Positions 42,526 through 51,053 of a stretch of 61,087 nt of DNA are shown piece after piece. Each line of letters opens with the position of its first letter. The stretch's first letter is position 1. Under the pieces are notes generated by a model. It did not search any database and had not been told where the DNA came from. It worked only from the letters and a program-made list of their open reading frames with translations. Source of the DNA: JAVBTT01 sp031550325 (lineage in GTDB: Bacteria; Bacillota; Clostridia; Oscillospirales; UBA929). The stretch covers positions 1-61,087 of the forward strand of contig JAVBOR010000057.1 of NCBI GenBank assembly GCA_031550325.1, written 5' to 3'. Position numbers and translations under genes: made by a program.

Positions 42526-43028
42526 CGCTCAGGTGGGCGGGCGCGTTGCTGCTGGCCGGCTGCTGTGTTCTGTTCGGCATACAGGCCGCCAGAAATCTGG
42601 GCGCGCGCGTGCGGCATTTGGAGGCCTGGCTCTCGGCGGTGAGGGTGTGCGTCAATGAAATCGGATTCGGTCAGACGGCGCTTCCGGGGCTTATGTCCGA
42701 GCTTGGCCAGCAGTTTTCACAGCTGCGCCCTTTTTTTCAAAGCCTTTTGGACACATGGTCGCCGTGGGGAGACAAGACGCTGAGCCAGCTGTGGCGGGCG
42801 CGGGCGCAGACGCTCAGCCTTCCCGAACAGGACAGGCTGCTCATTGGAGAACTGGGCGGCGTTCTCGGCCGATACGACGCCGGACGGCAGGCGGAAAGCC
42901 TGGAGTATATCTACAAGCGTCTGGAGAGTTCGCTGGTCAAGGCGCGCGAAGAACGCCTGAAGCAGAGCAGGGTCTACGCCGCGCTGGGGGTGGCGTCGGG
43001 CCTGACTGTGATGATTTTGGTGATATGA
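42522..43028 (+). CDS. spoIIIAB: Stage III sporulation protein AB
   Basis: A 168-residue protein with an N-terminal membrane helix (residues 3-20) and C-terminal hydrophobic segment (AALGVASGLTVMILVI). The helical middle resembles GspF/type II secretion platform proteins, as is known for SpoIIIAB. It overlaps spoIIIAA by 4 bp. Role: part of the membrane base of the feeding-tube channel. Confidence 0.9.
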   Translation: MTLRWAGALLLAGCCVLFGIQAARNLGARVRHLEAWLSAVRVCVNEIGFGQTALPGLMSELGQQFSQLRPFFQSLLDTWSPWGDKTLSQLWRARAQTLSLPEQDRLLIGELGGVLGRYDAGRQAESLEYIYKRLESSLVKAREERLKQSRVYAALGVASGLTVMILVI

Positions 43029-43038
43029 GGAGAGCGCT

Positions 43039-43233
43039 ATGCAGGTCGATTTAGTCTTTAAGGTGGCGGCCATAGGCATCCTGGTGGCCGTGCTCAACCA
43101 GTTGCTGATCCGCTCGGGACGGGAAGAACAGGCCATGATGACTGTGCTTGCCGGGCTGATTGTCGTCATGGTGATTGTGCTGCAGGAGATCAACAGCCTG
43201 TTCAATCTGGTGAAGACGCTGTTTGGGTTTTAG
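43039..43233 (+). CDS. spoIIIAC: Stage III sporulation protein AC
   Basis: A 64-residue protein with two membrane helices (about residues 5-23 and 33-50), starting MQVDLVFKVAAIGILVAVLNQLL. GAGGAG precedes the ATG. SpoIIIAC and AD are small membrane components of the channel base. The full family length is preserved. Confidence 0.93.
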   Translation: MQVDLVFKVAAIGILVAVLNQLLIRSGREEQAMMTVLAGLIVVMVIVLQEINSLFNLVKTLFGF

Positions 43234-43235
43234 CG

Positions 43236-43628
43236 ATGGAGCTGTTTATGCGCGTGTGCTTTTGGGGCGTCGTCGGCGCGCTGTGCGCCGTTGTCGTGCG
43301 AAAAGCCGTTCCGGAAATCGCGCTTTCCATGGCCATCCTCATCGCCGTCATGATCACGGCGCTCGGCCTGACGGTGTTCCAGCAGATCTTTGACTTCACG
43401 CAGCAGCTGGCGCAGGTGGCCGGACTCGCGCCCGAACTGGTCACACCGATTTATAAAACGGTCGGCATCGCGATTGTGGCCAAGCTGTCAAGCGATTTGT
43501 GCCGGGACGCCGATGAAAAGGCCATCGCGTCGGCCATTGAACTACTGGCGTCTGCCACGGGTGTCTACGTCGCGCTGCCGCTGCTGTCGGCGATTTTCGG
43601 ACTTGTACAGTCCTTTTTGCAGGGGTGA
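43236..43628 (+). CDS. spoIIIAD: Stage III sporulation protein AD
   Basis: A 130-residue membrane protein with about four helices (residues 4-20, 26-50, a re-entrant part, and 102-125). It starts two bases behind spoIIIAC, with little room for its own ribosome site, so coupling is likely. The sequence VAGLAPELVTPIYKTVGIAIVAKLSSDLCRDA is typical in pattern for the family. Confidence 0.92.
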   Translation: MELFMRVCFWGVVGALCAVVVRKAVPEIALSMAILIAVMITALGLTVFQQIFDFTQQLAQVAGLAPELVTPIYKTVGIAIVAKLSSDLCRDADEKAIASAIELLASATGVYVALPLLSAIFGLVQSFLQG

Positions 43629-43633
43629 GGGTG

Positions 43634-44713
43634 ATGAAGAGAATTGTTGTTCTTCTTGTGTTGCTGCTCGCCCTGGTTCCCGGCGCGGCGGCCAGTGAGG
43701 ATCTTTGGACGCAGTTTGACACAGGCGCTGTCGAGCGCGCCGTTCCGTCCTCGGCCGGCGACGCCGTTTCGGAGATTTCTGCTGACAAGGCCAGCCTCAA
43801 CGGCGGCATATCGGGTCTTATGTCCTCCATGCAAAATCAGGCGGGCGGGTTGTTTCGGCAGAGCCTGTCGTCCATGCTGCTCATCATTGTCGTGCTGGTT
43901 CTCTGCGGCGTGGCCAACAGCTTTTTGGACGGCTCCCGCCAGGACATTGTGACTCTGTCGGGTGTACTCGGCGTTGCCGCCGTGGCGGTCGGCGACGTAA
44001 ACGGCGTCATCCAGACAGCCCGCTTGGCGCTTGACCAGATCAACACGTTCGCCCTTACGCTTTTGCCCGCAATGGCGGGTGCGACAACGGCCATGGGAAG
44101 ACCGGCCTCGGCCGTGGCGCGCCAGGCGGCGACGATGTTTTTTTCCAGCATGTTTCTGAGTCTGCTGGACAAGGTGCTTTTGCCGCTGCTGCTTGTGTAT
44201 CTGGCGCTGATCACCGTCAGTGCGGTGCTGCCCAAAAACACTCTCGACCGCCTGGCCGCGCTGGTAAAGTGGCTGGTGATGGGCATTTTGACCGTCAGCA
44301 TGACTGCGTTTGTACTGTATCTCACGCTCAGCAGCGCCATCTCCGGCTCGGCCGACGCGTTGACGATGAAGGGCGCCAAAACGGTGATTTCCGGCATGGT
44401 TCCGGTGGTCGGCGGCATTATCTCCGATGCTTCGGAGACGCTGATGGTCGGCGCGGGCATCGTCAAAAACGCCATCGGGCTGTTCGGGCTGTTTGCCGTT
44501 CTGGGCATTGCGTTGACCCCGTTTCTGCAGATGGGCATCCGCACGCTGATGTTTAAGGCCACGGGCGCGCTCGTGGCCCCCATCGCCGAAAAGAGCCTGT
44601 CCAGATATATTGATGGGCTTTCCGGCGTTTTTTTGCTGGCGCTGGCCATGACGGCCTCGGCGGCGTTCCTGCTGATCATCTCCATTGTGTCGTTTATTCT
44701 GGCGGGAGGGTAG
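43634..44713 (+). CDS. spoIIIAE: Stage III sporulation protein AE
   Basis: About 359 residues. A signal peptide (MKRIVVLLVLLLALVPGAAA) precedes an extracellular segment and then seven or eight membrane helices. I use ATG 43634 behind GGGGTGAGG; GTG 43625 overlapping spoIIIAD is possible. SpoIIIAE is the large polytopic protein of the channel. GGIISDASETLMVGAGIVKNAIG is a recognisable family block. Confidence 0.92.
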   Translation: MKRIVVLLVLLLALVPGAAASEDLWTQFDTGAVERAVPSSAGDAVSEISADKASLNGGISGLMSSMQNQAGGLFRQSLSSMLLIIVVLVLCGVANSFLDGSRQDIVTLSGVLGVAAVAVGDVNGVIQTARLALDQINTFALTLLPAMAGATTAMGRPASAVARQAATMFFSSMFLSLLDKVLLPLLLVYLALITVSAVLPKNTLDRLAALVKWLVMGILTVSMTAFVLYLTLSSAISGSADALTMKGAKTVISGMVPVVGGIISDASETLMVGAGIVKNAIGLFGLFAVLGIALTPFLQMGIRTLMFKATGALVAPIAEKSLSRYIDGLSGVFLLALAMTASAAFLLIISIVSFILAGG

Positions 44714-44716
44714 AGC

Positions 44717-45172
44717 ATGCTGGGCTATTTACAGTCTTGGATAACGTCGATTGTGGCGTTTGCCGTGATCATGGCGCTGGCGCTGGCGCTCACGCCGGAC
44801 GGGCAGGCGCGCAAAACAGTCCGGTTTTGTTGCGGGCTCGTGATGATCCTCCTGCTGTTGCGGCCTGCGTACGGCCAGGCTCCCGAATGGGAGGCGCTGC
44901 TGCCCGAGACGGACATTCCCCAAACAGCCGGCTCAACGGCTTTGAAGGAACTCATAGAGCAAAGGACCAGCGCATATATTGTGAACAAAGCACAAGCTCT
45001 CGGGCTGGAGGTGACCGCGCGCGTTGTCTGTGACGAAGAAGGAGCGATCCCGGTTCCGGCCTATGCAGTCATTCGGTGCGATGATCCGGATGCGGCAAGG
45101 TCGGCGCTGGAGACGGTGCTTGCTCAGGAACTGGATATCGGCGAAAGCCGGCAGAGGTACGAACGACGATGA
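44717..45172 (+). CDS. spoIIIAF: Stage III sporulation protein AF
   Basis: A 151-residue protein: two N-terminal membrane helices (residues about 5-24 and 36-50) and a soluble C-terminal domain with a ring-building fold in the known family. The family motif LTPDGQARKTVRFCCGLVMILLLL is conserved in pattern. It follows spoIIIAE by three bases and overlaps spoIIIAG. Confidence 0.9.
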   Translation: MLGYLQSWITSIVAFAVIMALALALTPDGQARKTVRFCCGLVMILLLLRPAYGQAPEWEALLPETDIPQTAGSTALKELIEQRTSAYIVNKAQALGLEVTARVVCDEEGAIPVPAYAVIRCDDPDAARSALETVLAQELDIGESRQRYERR

Positions 45173-45189
45173 AGAAGGAGCGTAATCTT

Positions 45190-45720
45190 ATGGCGCAATG
45201 GCCGTCCATACTGGCAGCACTCAAAAAGTACAAATACCTTTTGCTGGTTATCGTGGCCGGCCTGGTGCTTATTCTTTGGCCGTTCGGCCAAGAAAGCCCT
45301 TCGGCGGAGCTCAGCGGGGACGAGGCGTACCCGGAGTTTTCCGTCAGTGACATGGAGGAACGCGTGGAAAAGGCGCTCGCCTCCATGGATGGCGCCGGAC
45401 GAGTTGACGTTGTGCTCACGCTTCACTCCGACATGCATGTGCTTGTGCAGGAGGACGTCACCGCCGAGTCCCATCGCGAGCAGATTGACAGCGTTCACTC
45501 GGACTACACCACATCCTCACAGCGCAAGACGGTTATATTGAGCAGCGGAAATGTGCAGCAGCCTTTGGTCACCAAACGCATCTATCCCGAGTTTGAAGGA
45601 GCGCTCATTGTCTGCGACGGCGGGGATTCCGCCATGGTGCGGCTGGCGGTGGTGGAGGCGGTCTCTGCCTTGACCGGACTGCGCAGCGATAAAATAAGTG
45701 TCGTCAAAATGAAAAAATAG
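45190..45720 (+). CDS. spoIIIAG: Stage III sporulation protein AG
   Basis: A 176-residue protein. One membrane helix (about residues 15-33) is followed by the ring-forming extracytoplasmic domain; in Bacillus it assembles a large ring in the intermembrane space. I choose ATG 45190 because GAAGGAG stands nine bases upstream; ATG 45169 overlapping spoIIIAF is also in frame. The sequence AVVEAVSALTGLRSDKISVVKMK closes the RBM fold. Confidence 0.92.
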   Translation: MAQWPSILAALKKYKYLLLVIVAGLVLILWPFGQESPSAELSGDEAYPEFSVSDMEERVEKALASMDGAGRVDVVLTLHSDMHVLVQEDVTAESHREQIDSVHSDYTTSSQRKTVILSSGNVQQPLVTKRIYPEFEGALIVCDGGDSAMVRLAVVEAVSALTGLRSDKISVVKMKK

Positions 45721-45732
45721 GAGGAAACACGG

Positions 45733-46314
45733 ATGAAAATTTGGAAACGAAATGCTGTTGTATCTGTGATCGTGCTGTTTGTCTGCGTGGCCATGTACTT
45801 GAGCTGGTCTTACGGCCGCGTGCCTGACGGAGAGGACGCGCAGGTGTTTGACCCCGGCAAAGCCACGGTATCGCCCAGCGCTTCGCCCGACGCCGGCAGC
45901 CTGAACGAAGAGGGCATTGGTGAAGAGACCGGCGCTAACCAGTCCACCGACCTGTCTGCGGGGTATTTCTCCGAGGCCAGACTGGCCCGCCAGCAGGCCA
46001 GGGACAGCGCCATCACCATTCTGCGCGAGGCAGCGGACCGGGAGGATGCCTCGCAGGAGATCAAGGACAACGCTACAAGCGAAATTGAAAAACTGGCCCA
46101 GAACGCGATGCTCGAGGCGACTGTAGAAAACCTGATCGTGGCCAAAGGCTTCACACAGTGCGTGGCCTTTATCAATAACGACGGCATCAGCCTGGTGGTC
46201 GCTGCGCCGGACGGCGGACTGACGGCCACCGACGCCGCCAAAATCAAAGACGTCGTGATCTCACAGACCTCCATGACCGCGCTGGACATCCACATTACCG
46301 AAGTCCCGGCTTAA
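45733..46314 (+). CDS. spoIIIAH: Stage III sporulation protein AH
   Basis: A 193-residue protein with an N-terminal membrane helix (residues 8-24), a low-complexity linker, and a YscJ/FliF-like ring domain (about residues 85-190; EKLAQNAMLEATVENLIVAKG). It binds SpoIIQ across the intermembrane space in Bacillus. AGGAGGA precedes ATG 45733. It ends the operon. Confidence 0.93.
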   Translation: MKIWKRNAVVSVIVLFVCVAMYLSWSYGRVPDGEDAQVFDPGKATVSPSASPDAGSLNEEGIGEETGANQSTDLSAGYFSEARLARQQARDSAITILREAADREDASQEIKDNATSEIEKLAQNAMLEATVENLIVAKGFTQCVAFINNDGISLVVAAPDGGLTATDAAKIKDVVISQTSMTALDIHITEVPA

Positions 46315-46326
46315 CCCGAAATACTG

Positions 46327-46355
46327 TGTTCAAATCAATCTTTATGTGATATAAT
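46327..46355 (+). promoter_or_regulatory. Promoter of the Asp23 gene, with leader hairpins
   Basis: A perfect TATAAT (46350-46355) has TGTTCA (46327-46332) 17 bp upstream. Just after the predicted start GAAACGA/TCGTTTC (46363-46381) and AACCCG/CGGGTT (46369-46387) can form mutually exclusive hairpins; the second is followed by TTTTG. Confidence 0.6.
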
Positions 46356-46419
46356 ACTGTGCGAAACGAACCCGTCGTTTCCGGGTTTTGAGCCGGAGCA
46401 AACAAAAGGAGAGTGTGAG

Positions 46420-46794
46420 ATGTCTGATAACAAGGATTCGGTCGTCCGCGTGGAAGAGCAGGGAAACATTCATATTGCCGAGGACGTTGTGACGTCCATC
46501 GCCGCCCTGGCTGTGTCCGAGGTGGAAGGCGTGGCCTCCCTGGCCGCCGGTTCAGGCGTAGCCGAACTGCTAAGCAAAAAAAGCCTCTCCCGCGGCGTCA
46601 AGGTGGGGATAGAGGAGAGCAAGGTGAATCTGGACGTATACGTTCTGGTGCTGTATGGGTTCCCGATCACCACGGTCGCGCAGAAAATTCAGGAGAAGGT
46701 GAAGGACGCGGTTGGAACGATGACCGGGCTGGAAGTCGGAACCATCAGCGTTCATGTCAACGGCGTGACCTTTGAAAAGCCGGGCAAAAAATAA
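46420..46794 (+). CDS. Asp23/Gls24 family envelope stress protein (YqhY-like)
   Basis: A 124-residue protein with the Asp23 core (IHIAEDVVTSIAALAVSEVEGV, then VKVGIEESKVNLDVYVLVLYG and VNVHV-like ending VGTISVHVNGV). In Bacillus the homologue YqhY lies between the acc genes and nusB, and is linked to control of acetyl-CoA carboxylase; here accB and accC are absent and nusB lies 2.6 kb further on, after a GGDEF gene and a repeat. It has AAAGGAG upstream of ATG and no membrane segment. Confidence 0.92.
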   Translation: MSDNKDSVVRVEEQGNIHIAEDVVTSIAALAVSEVEGVASLAAGSGVAELLSKKSLSRGVKVGIEESKVNLDVYVLVLYGFPITTVAQKIQEKVKDAVGTMTGLEVGTISVHVNGVTFEKPGKK

Positions 46795-46842
46795 GAAATG
46801 TCAGGCTGATGACAAAAGCGTTTCCTTGAAGTCTGAGTCTGT

Positions 46843-46873
46843 CTGCCGCCCTTGAGAGGTTCAAGGGCGGCAG
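46843..46873 (+). terminator. Terminator after the Asp23 gene
   Basis: A perfect 13-bp stem, CTGCCGCCCTTGA pairing with TCAAGGGCGGCAG, with a 5-nt loop, followed by GCTTGTTT. It lies about 50 bases after the stop codon. The preceding GGCTGATGACAAA also occurs after clpX (18878). Confidence 0.8.
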
Positions 46874-47029
46874 GCTTGTTTATATCCCGTTTGGCAGGGC
46901 GCTTCCAAATTGGAAGAAAACGACCTCCCATTATTTGTTAATGTGTTTATTTATGCGCTACATTTACATGAAAAGAAGTTTTATTTATATGTGATCTCAT
47001 TTCTCAATACAGAGAAATGAAAAATTGGC

Positions 47030-47243
47030 TTGCGTTTTTGGCCTGTTTCGGATATAGTATACATTAGCTGTAAAACTTCTTGATCCGTCCGGCCGGCCCG
47101 GCGACACCGTGCGCACGGTTTTGGAATCAGTTTTGAGAATTTTAGGGAGCCCCGGTTGACTCCGCTGAGGCTTAACAACCGGTGTAACCGCACATAAACC
47201 CCTCGCAGACAACGCATAATGTACACTGCTGAGGTGCTGCCAC
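47030..47243 (+). promoter_or_regulatory. Promoter and structured leader of the GGDEF gene
   Basis: TTGCGT (47030-47035) and TATAGT (47053-47058) are 17 bp apart, predicting a start near 47065 and a leader of about 180 nt. The leader contains a perfect 14-bp palindrome ACCGTGCGCACGGT (47106-47119) and a 7-bp stem CCGGTTG/CAACCGG (47152-47182) with a 17-nt loop. It does not show c-di-GMP riboswitch motifs. Between 46880 and 47030 the sequence is AT-rich and shows no gene. Confidence 0.5.
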
Positions 47244-48788
47244 TTGACGAACCTGACGATAGGCTGCTTTTACCTGGCGTTTTCCTTCATCGGAATCCCG
47301 ATGCTTATTGGTGCTGCGCAGCGGCGAAAAGAGAGTGACTCTTCTCTTTGGTATGCGCTTTTGTGCGTCAGCAACACACTGTGGACAACCTGTATGGGGC
47401 TTTTCTACTTGCTGCCTTACGAGCCTGCTGCGCTTTTCATCTATGAGATACGTTTTGTGTTTATCGGCACGAGCAGTCTGCAGATCTATCTGCTCGCCAC
47501 AAGGGCGTTTAAGCACCGCATGTTTCAGGCCAGAGCGCTGGCCGTTCTCTACGCCTTTCCGTTGATGACGCTGCTTGCCATTCTCACCGACGCGCGGCTC
47601 GGGCTGTTTCGCACCTTTATCCGCATCACCTATTCGCAGGGCATCCGAATGGTGGAAACCGCCTTCGGCTTCTGGTTTTGGGTGCACTGTGCTTTTTGCT
47701 ATGTGACTATGTTCATGACCATCCATCTGATGATCGGACAGCTCAGGAAGCTTCCGCGCAACTATCGGTTCCCGGTTGTCACCATGCTGGCCGGGTTGAT
47801 TCTGACCGTTGTCGCCACGATCGCCTCGATTCTGGATGTCATTCCGTTCTCCCTGGACCCTGCGCCCATCGTCGTTCAGCTCTCGCTCGTGACGTTCTAT
47901 TTTGCGCTGTACACCCCCCATTCGATCGACATGCTCTTCACCTCGCGCGAGCTTATTTTTGAAAACTCGGGAGACGCCATTTTTGTGTTGGATCAGGACA
48001 ACCGCATCCTGGATTTTAACCGGCAAGCGCTGCGCCTGGCCGGTTTGCTCAACATTGATTCGCTGCGCGGGATGCTATTTGCCAACTTTGTAAAGCTGTT
48101 GGTCGATACGTTTGACGGACGCTTTTTTGAAGACGACAGCTCCATCGTCACGGTGAATATAGAGGGCGCTGACGTGCACTACCAAATGTCTTCGTCCCAT
48201 ATCAGCAATCTTCCCGGAAAAGTTATCGGCGCCTATGTGGAGATCAAAAATATCACGCCCATCATGTCCATGGTTCACAAGCTGCAGGACACTGCGTACT
48301 ATGACCATCTGACCGGCCTATTCAACCGGCACTCGTTTGCGCGCCTTTTGCGCGAGCTCAACACCCCACAGGAGCTTTCACTGGGCATCATTGTCGGCGA
48401 CGTCAACGAACTGAAAGCGTTCAACGACACGTACGGACACATCATGGGGGACAAGCTGCTCCAGGCGATCACCCAGGCGCTCAGGGACAGTTCTCCGATC
48501 CGGACCAGCTGGATCCGCTTGGGCGGCGACGAATTTTTGGGGTTTGTGCCGCGAACGACTCAATGCGAGCTGGTGGAGATCATTGAAAAGGTCAATCGCC
48601 TCTGCGAAGATTGGGAAGATACCGAACTGATGGGAGCGGGGATCACGCTTTCCTATGCGATTCGAACCGATATGAGCCAGGAGATCATGAAGCTGGTCAA
48701 TGAGGCTGATTTGGCGATGTACAGCGCAAAGCGCGACCGGCGCAACCGAAGGAAAAGCGGCGCCGAAGTAGGAACACCAAAAGCCTGA
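47244..48788 (+). CDS. Membrane diguanylate cyclase (7TM-PAS-GGDEF)
   Basis: A 514-residue sensor enzyme. TTG 47244 lies seven bases after GAGGTG. Residues 1-about 215 hold seven membrane helices of the histidine-kinase-associated 7TM type, then a PAS-like domain (about 220-335; NSGDAIFVLDQDNRILDFNRQ) and a GGDEF domain (about 345-505). The active-site motif RLGGDEFLGF is intact (GGDEF at 427-431), as is the DVNELKAFNDTYGH substrate region, so it should make c-di-GMP from GTP. The inhibitory RxxD site is absent (RTSW instead). It stands alone between the Asp23 gene and the nusB operon, followed by a repeat mosaic. Signal unknown. Confidence 0.88.
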   Translation: MTNLTIGCFYLAFSFIGIPMLIGAAQRRKESDSSLWYALLCVSNTLWTTCMGLFYLLPYEPAALFIYEIRFVFIGTSSLQIYLLATRAFKHRMFQARALAVLYAFPLMTLLAILTDARLGLFRTFIRITYSQGIRMVETAFGFWFWVHCAFCYVTMFMTIHLMIGQLRKLPRNYRFPVVTMLAGLILTVVATIASILDVIPFSLDPAPIVVQLSLVTFYFALYTPHSIDMLFTSRELIFENSGDAIFVLDQDNRILDFNRQALRLAGLLNIDSLRGMLFANFVKLLVDTFDGRFFEDDSSIVTVNIEGADVHYQMSSSHISNLPGKVIGAYVEIKNITPIMSMVHKLQDTAYYDHLTGLFNRHSFARLLRELNTPQELSLGIIVGDVNELKAFNDTYGHIMGDKLLQAITQALRDSSPIRTSWIRLGGDEFLGFVPRTTQCELVEIIEKVNRLCEDWEDTELMGAGITLSYAIRTDMSQEIMKLVNEADLAMYSAKRDRRNRRKSGAEVGTPKA

Positions 48789-48796
48789 CAGTCTCA

Positions 48797-49236
48797 GTTT
48801 GTCCCCAAAACCATGGTTCTGGGACAAAGCAGGGGGTTGGCTCGCGTCTTTGCGAAGACGCGTCAGGCTGTCAAAGAGCCTTTGGTTCTTTGACAAAACG
48901 AGGGCAGGACCAAATCGCTGAGGCGGTTTGAAGGGAAAAGGTTTCGAGAAATGAATTCCCAAAACCTTTGTTGTTTATATTTTTCCTGGATTCAGTCCAG
49001 CAAGAACCTGACGCCGAGGGCGGCGGGTCCCTGCTGGACTGGTTGAGCGCAAAGCATGGAAACAAGTGACTTTCACGGATTCACTCCGGGAAAGTCAACC
49101 AATGCGCGTCTTCACAAAGACGCGTTCCTGCTCCCGTTTGTAGACAAATAAAAGGTTTGTCTACAGTCTCAGGCGCAAAGCGCCTTTTTGACAAGCTGAG
49201 GCGTTGCGGAAATCACTTCCGCAACGCCTCAGCTTG
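48797..49236. repeat. Palindromic repeat mosaic, copy E
   Basis: The longest mosaic. Hairpins: TTTGTCCC/GGGACAAA (48798-48827), GCGTCTTTGCGAAGACGC (48844-48861), GTCAAAGA/TCTTTGAC (48869-48893), AAATCGC/GGCGGTTT type (48912-48929), GGTTTCGAGAAATGAATTCCC stem (48940-48967), the long unit 49008-49150, GCGTCTT/AAGACGC (49106-49123), TGTAGACAAA/TTTGTCTACA (49139-49165), AGGCGC-AAA-GCGCCTTTTT (49171-49189, a good terminator shape) and a perfect 18-bp stem CAAGCTGAGGCGTTGCGG with its complement (49192-49236). The stretch from there to the nusB promoter shows nothing else. Confidence 0.85.
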
Positions 49237-49347
49237 AAATAAGTTCGGTTTTTGAGCGAGGTCAGGATCTGCCGGATGCGCCGTCAGACTAGAGACAAAA
49301 CCTGACAAAAGTCGGGGACGCGAAGTGCCCGTCCCGGCAATCGCGGC

Positions 49348-49376
49348 TTGCATTTTATTTAAAGTTCAGTTATAAT
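49348..49376 (+). promoter_or_regulatory. Sigma-A promoter of the nusB-to-tyrS operon
   Basis: TTGCAT (49348-49353) and a perfect TATAAT (49371-49376) are 17 bp apart, 42 bp before nusB. From here to tyrS the genes overlap or nearly touch, apart from the OLE RNA region, so one long transcript is likely. Confidence 0.8.
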
Positions 49377-49417
49377 GTCTCATACCCGTAATGTTTGGGA
49401 AAAAGAGGAAACGCGTC

Positions 49418-49867
49418 ATGACTAGAACGGCTGCACGCGAGATCGCCGTTGGACTTGTATACAATTATGATTTTTTTCAGGACGTAGACGAGCTGCTGTC
49501 GGAGCGGTTTTCCCCGGAGTTTTATGAGCGTCTTGCGGATGAAGACGTGCTTTACGAGAAGCCGCCCGACGCGGCGCAGACAGAGTATCTGACCCGCGTG
49601 TTCAGAGGCGTCGTGGAACACATGGCCGAGCTCGACGGCTATATTGAGCGGCTGTCCATCGACTGGAAATTCGGCCGCCTGCCGCGCGTGGCGCTCGCGA
49701 TTATGCGCATCTCCATGTTTGAGGTGCTGTATATGGACGACATTCCCACCGGCGCGTCGATCAGCGAGGCCGTAGAAATATCCAAAAAATACGAGCCCCG
49801 CGAGGTTACGGCGTTTATCAATGGGATTCTGGGGACTTTCGCCCGCACGGAGGCAAATCATGAATGA
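49418..49867 (+). CDS. nusB: Transcription antitermination factor NusB
   Basis: A 149-residue all-helical protein that with NusE binds boxA RNA during rRNA antitermination. I use ATG 49418 (MTRTAAREIAVGLVYNYDF) behind AGAGG; the longer frame is less likely. The C-terminal half has VALAIMRISMFEVLYMDDIPTGASISEAVEISKKY, the family hallmark. The N-terminal half is less conserved. It overlaps xseA by 8 bp. Confidence 0.93.
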   Translation: MTRTAAREIAVGLVYNYDFFQDVDELLSERFSPEFYERLADEDVLYEKPPDAAQTEYLTRVFRGVVEHMAELDGYIERLSIDWKFGRLPRVALAIMRISMFEVLYMDDIPTGASISEAVEISKKYEPREVTAFINGILGTFARTEANHE

Positions 49868-51053
49868 GCCCCTGACCGTATCTCAGGTCAACGCCTATGT
49901 TAAGCAGATGGTTGACAGCGACGATGTCCTGCGAGGGCTTTTTGTGCGCGGGGAACTGTCCAACTATAAGCGCTATCCCTCCGGCCACCACTATTTCACG
50001 ATCAAAGATCAGGAGAGTGTTCTGCGCGCCGTGATGTTTCGTTCAGACGCCTCCAAGCTCTCGTTTGCTCCCGCGGACGGCATGAGCGTTTTGGCCGCGG
50101 GGAGACTTTCTGTCTACCTCCGGGACGGGCAGATGCAGCTGTACTGCTCACGCCTGCTGCCCGACGGCGCGGGCGCGCTTGCCCAGGCGTTTGAAGAGCT
50201 GAAGCGGAGGCTGGGGGAGCAGGGACTGTTTGACGCGGCGCATAAAAAAACACTGCCGCCCTTTCCTCAGCGTGTGGTTCTGGTGACCAGCCCGGCCGGC
50301 GCTGCCGTACGCGACATGATTCGCATCTTCAAGAGCCGCTGGCCGATGTGCACCCTCATCATCGCCCCCGTGCGCGTGCAGGGCGAAGAGGCTCCGGGAG
50401 AGATCGCCGCGGCGATTCGTTATGCCAATCAGCACGATTTGGGCGATGTGATCATCACGGGCAGGGGCGGCGGATCCATGGAGGATCTCTGGGCCTTCAA
50501 CGACGTGAAAGTCGCCCAGGCCATTTTTGCCTCTCGCATCCCCGTGGTTTCGGCTGTCGGGCACGAGCCCGACGTCACCATTGCCGACTATGTCGCCGAT
50601 GTGCGCGCGGCCACACCCTCCAACGCCGCCGAGCTGGTCACACCCGACCAGGTGGAGCTTTTGGGCTGGCTCGGGCAGGTTGACGCGCGGCTCATGAGCG
50701 GCGTGGAGCGCTCATTTGGAAGAATGCGCGACCGGCTTTCGCTTTTGAAAAAGTCGTTTGCAAACCCTGAGCGTCTTCTGGAGGGCCGCAGGCAGACCCT
50801 TGACATGCTCGTCGCGAAGTTGTCGGAGAGCTTTCATCGCATTTCCTCCCAGTCCAGAGAGCGTTTTTCGGTTTCGGCCGCGAAGCTGGACGCGCTCAGC
50901 CCTCTGGGCGTATTGTCCCGGGGATACGCTGTGGCGGCGCGCGCCGACGGCAGCGTTATCACCGACGCCGGGGAACTCGCAGTTGGAGATGAGATCTCCG
51001 TTCGTCCCGCGCGGGGGCAGTTATTTTGTGTCGTAGAGAGGGTGCAGCCGTGA
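49860..51053 (+). CDS. xseA: Exodeoxyribonuclease VII large subunit
   Basis: A 397-residue subunit of the exonuclease that degrades single-stranded DNA. ATG 49860 overlaps nusB. The N-terminal OB fold (LTVSQVNAYVKQMVDSD, VRGELSNYKRYPSGHHYF) and the catalytic part (VVLVTSPAGAAVRDMI, IITGRGGGSMEDLWAFND, PVVSAVGHEPDVTIADYVADVRAATPS) are complete. The C-terminal coiled coil binds XseB. It overlaps xseB by 4 bp. Confidence 0.96.
   Translation: MNEPLTVSQVNAYVKQMVDSDDVLRGLFVRGELSNYKRYPSGHHYFTIKDQESVLRAVMFRSDASKLSFAPADGMSVLAAGRLSVYLRDGQMQLYCSRLLPDGAGALAQAFEELKRRLGEQGLFDAAHKKTLPPFPQRVVLVTSPAGAAVRDMIRIFKSRWPMCTLIIAPVRVQGEEAPGEIAAAIRYANQHDLGDVIITGRGGGSMEDLWAFNDVKVAQAIFASRIPVVSAVGHEPDVTIADYVADVRAATPSNAAELVTPDQVELLGWLGQVDARLMSGVERSFGRMRDRLSLLKKSFANPERLLEGRRQTLDMLVAKLSESFHRISSQSRERFSVSAAKLDALSPLGVLSRGYAVAARADGSVITDAGELAVGDEISVRPARGQLFCVVERVQP

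Noticed and set aside
47065..47243. c-di-GMP riboswitch before the GGDEF gene
   Set aside because: The conserved GEMM core motifs are absent.
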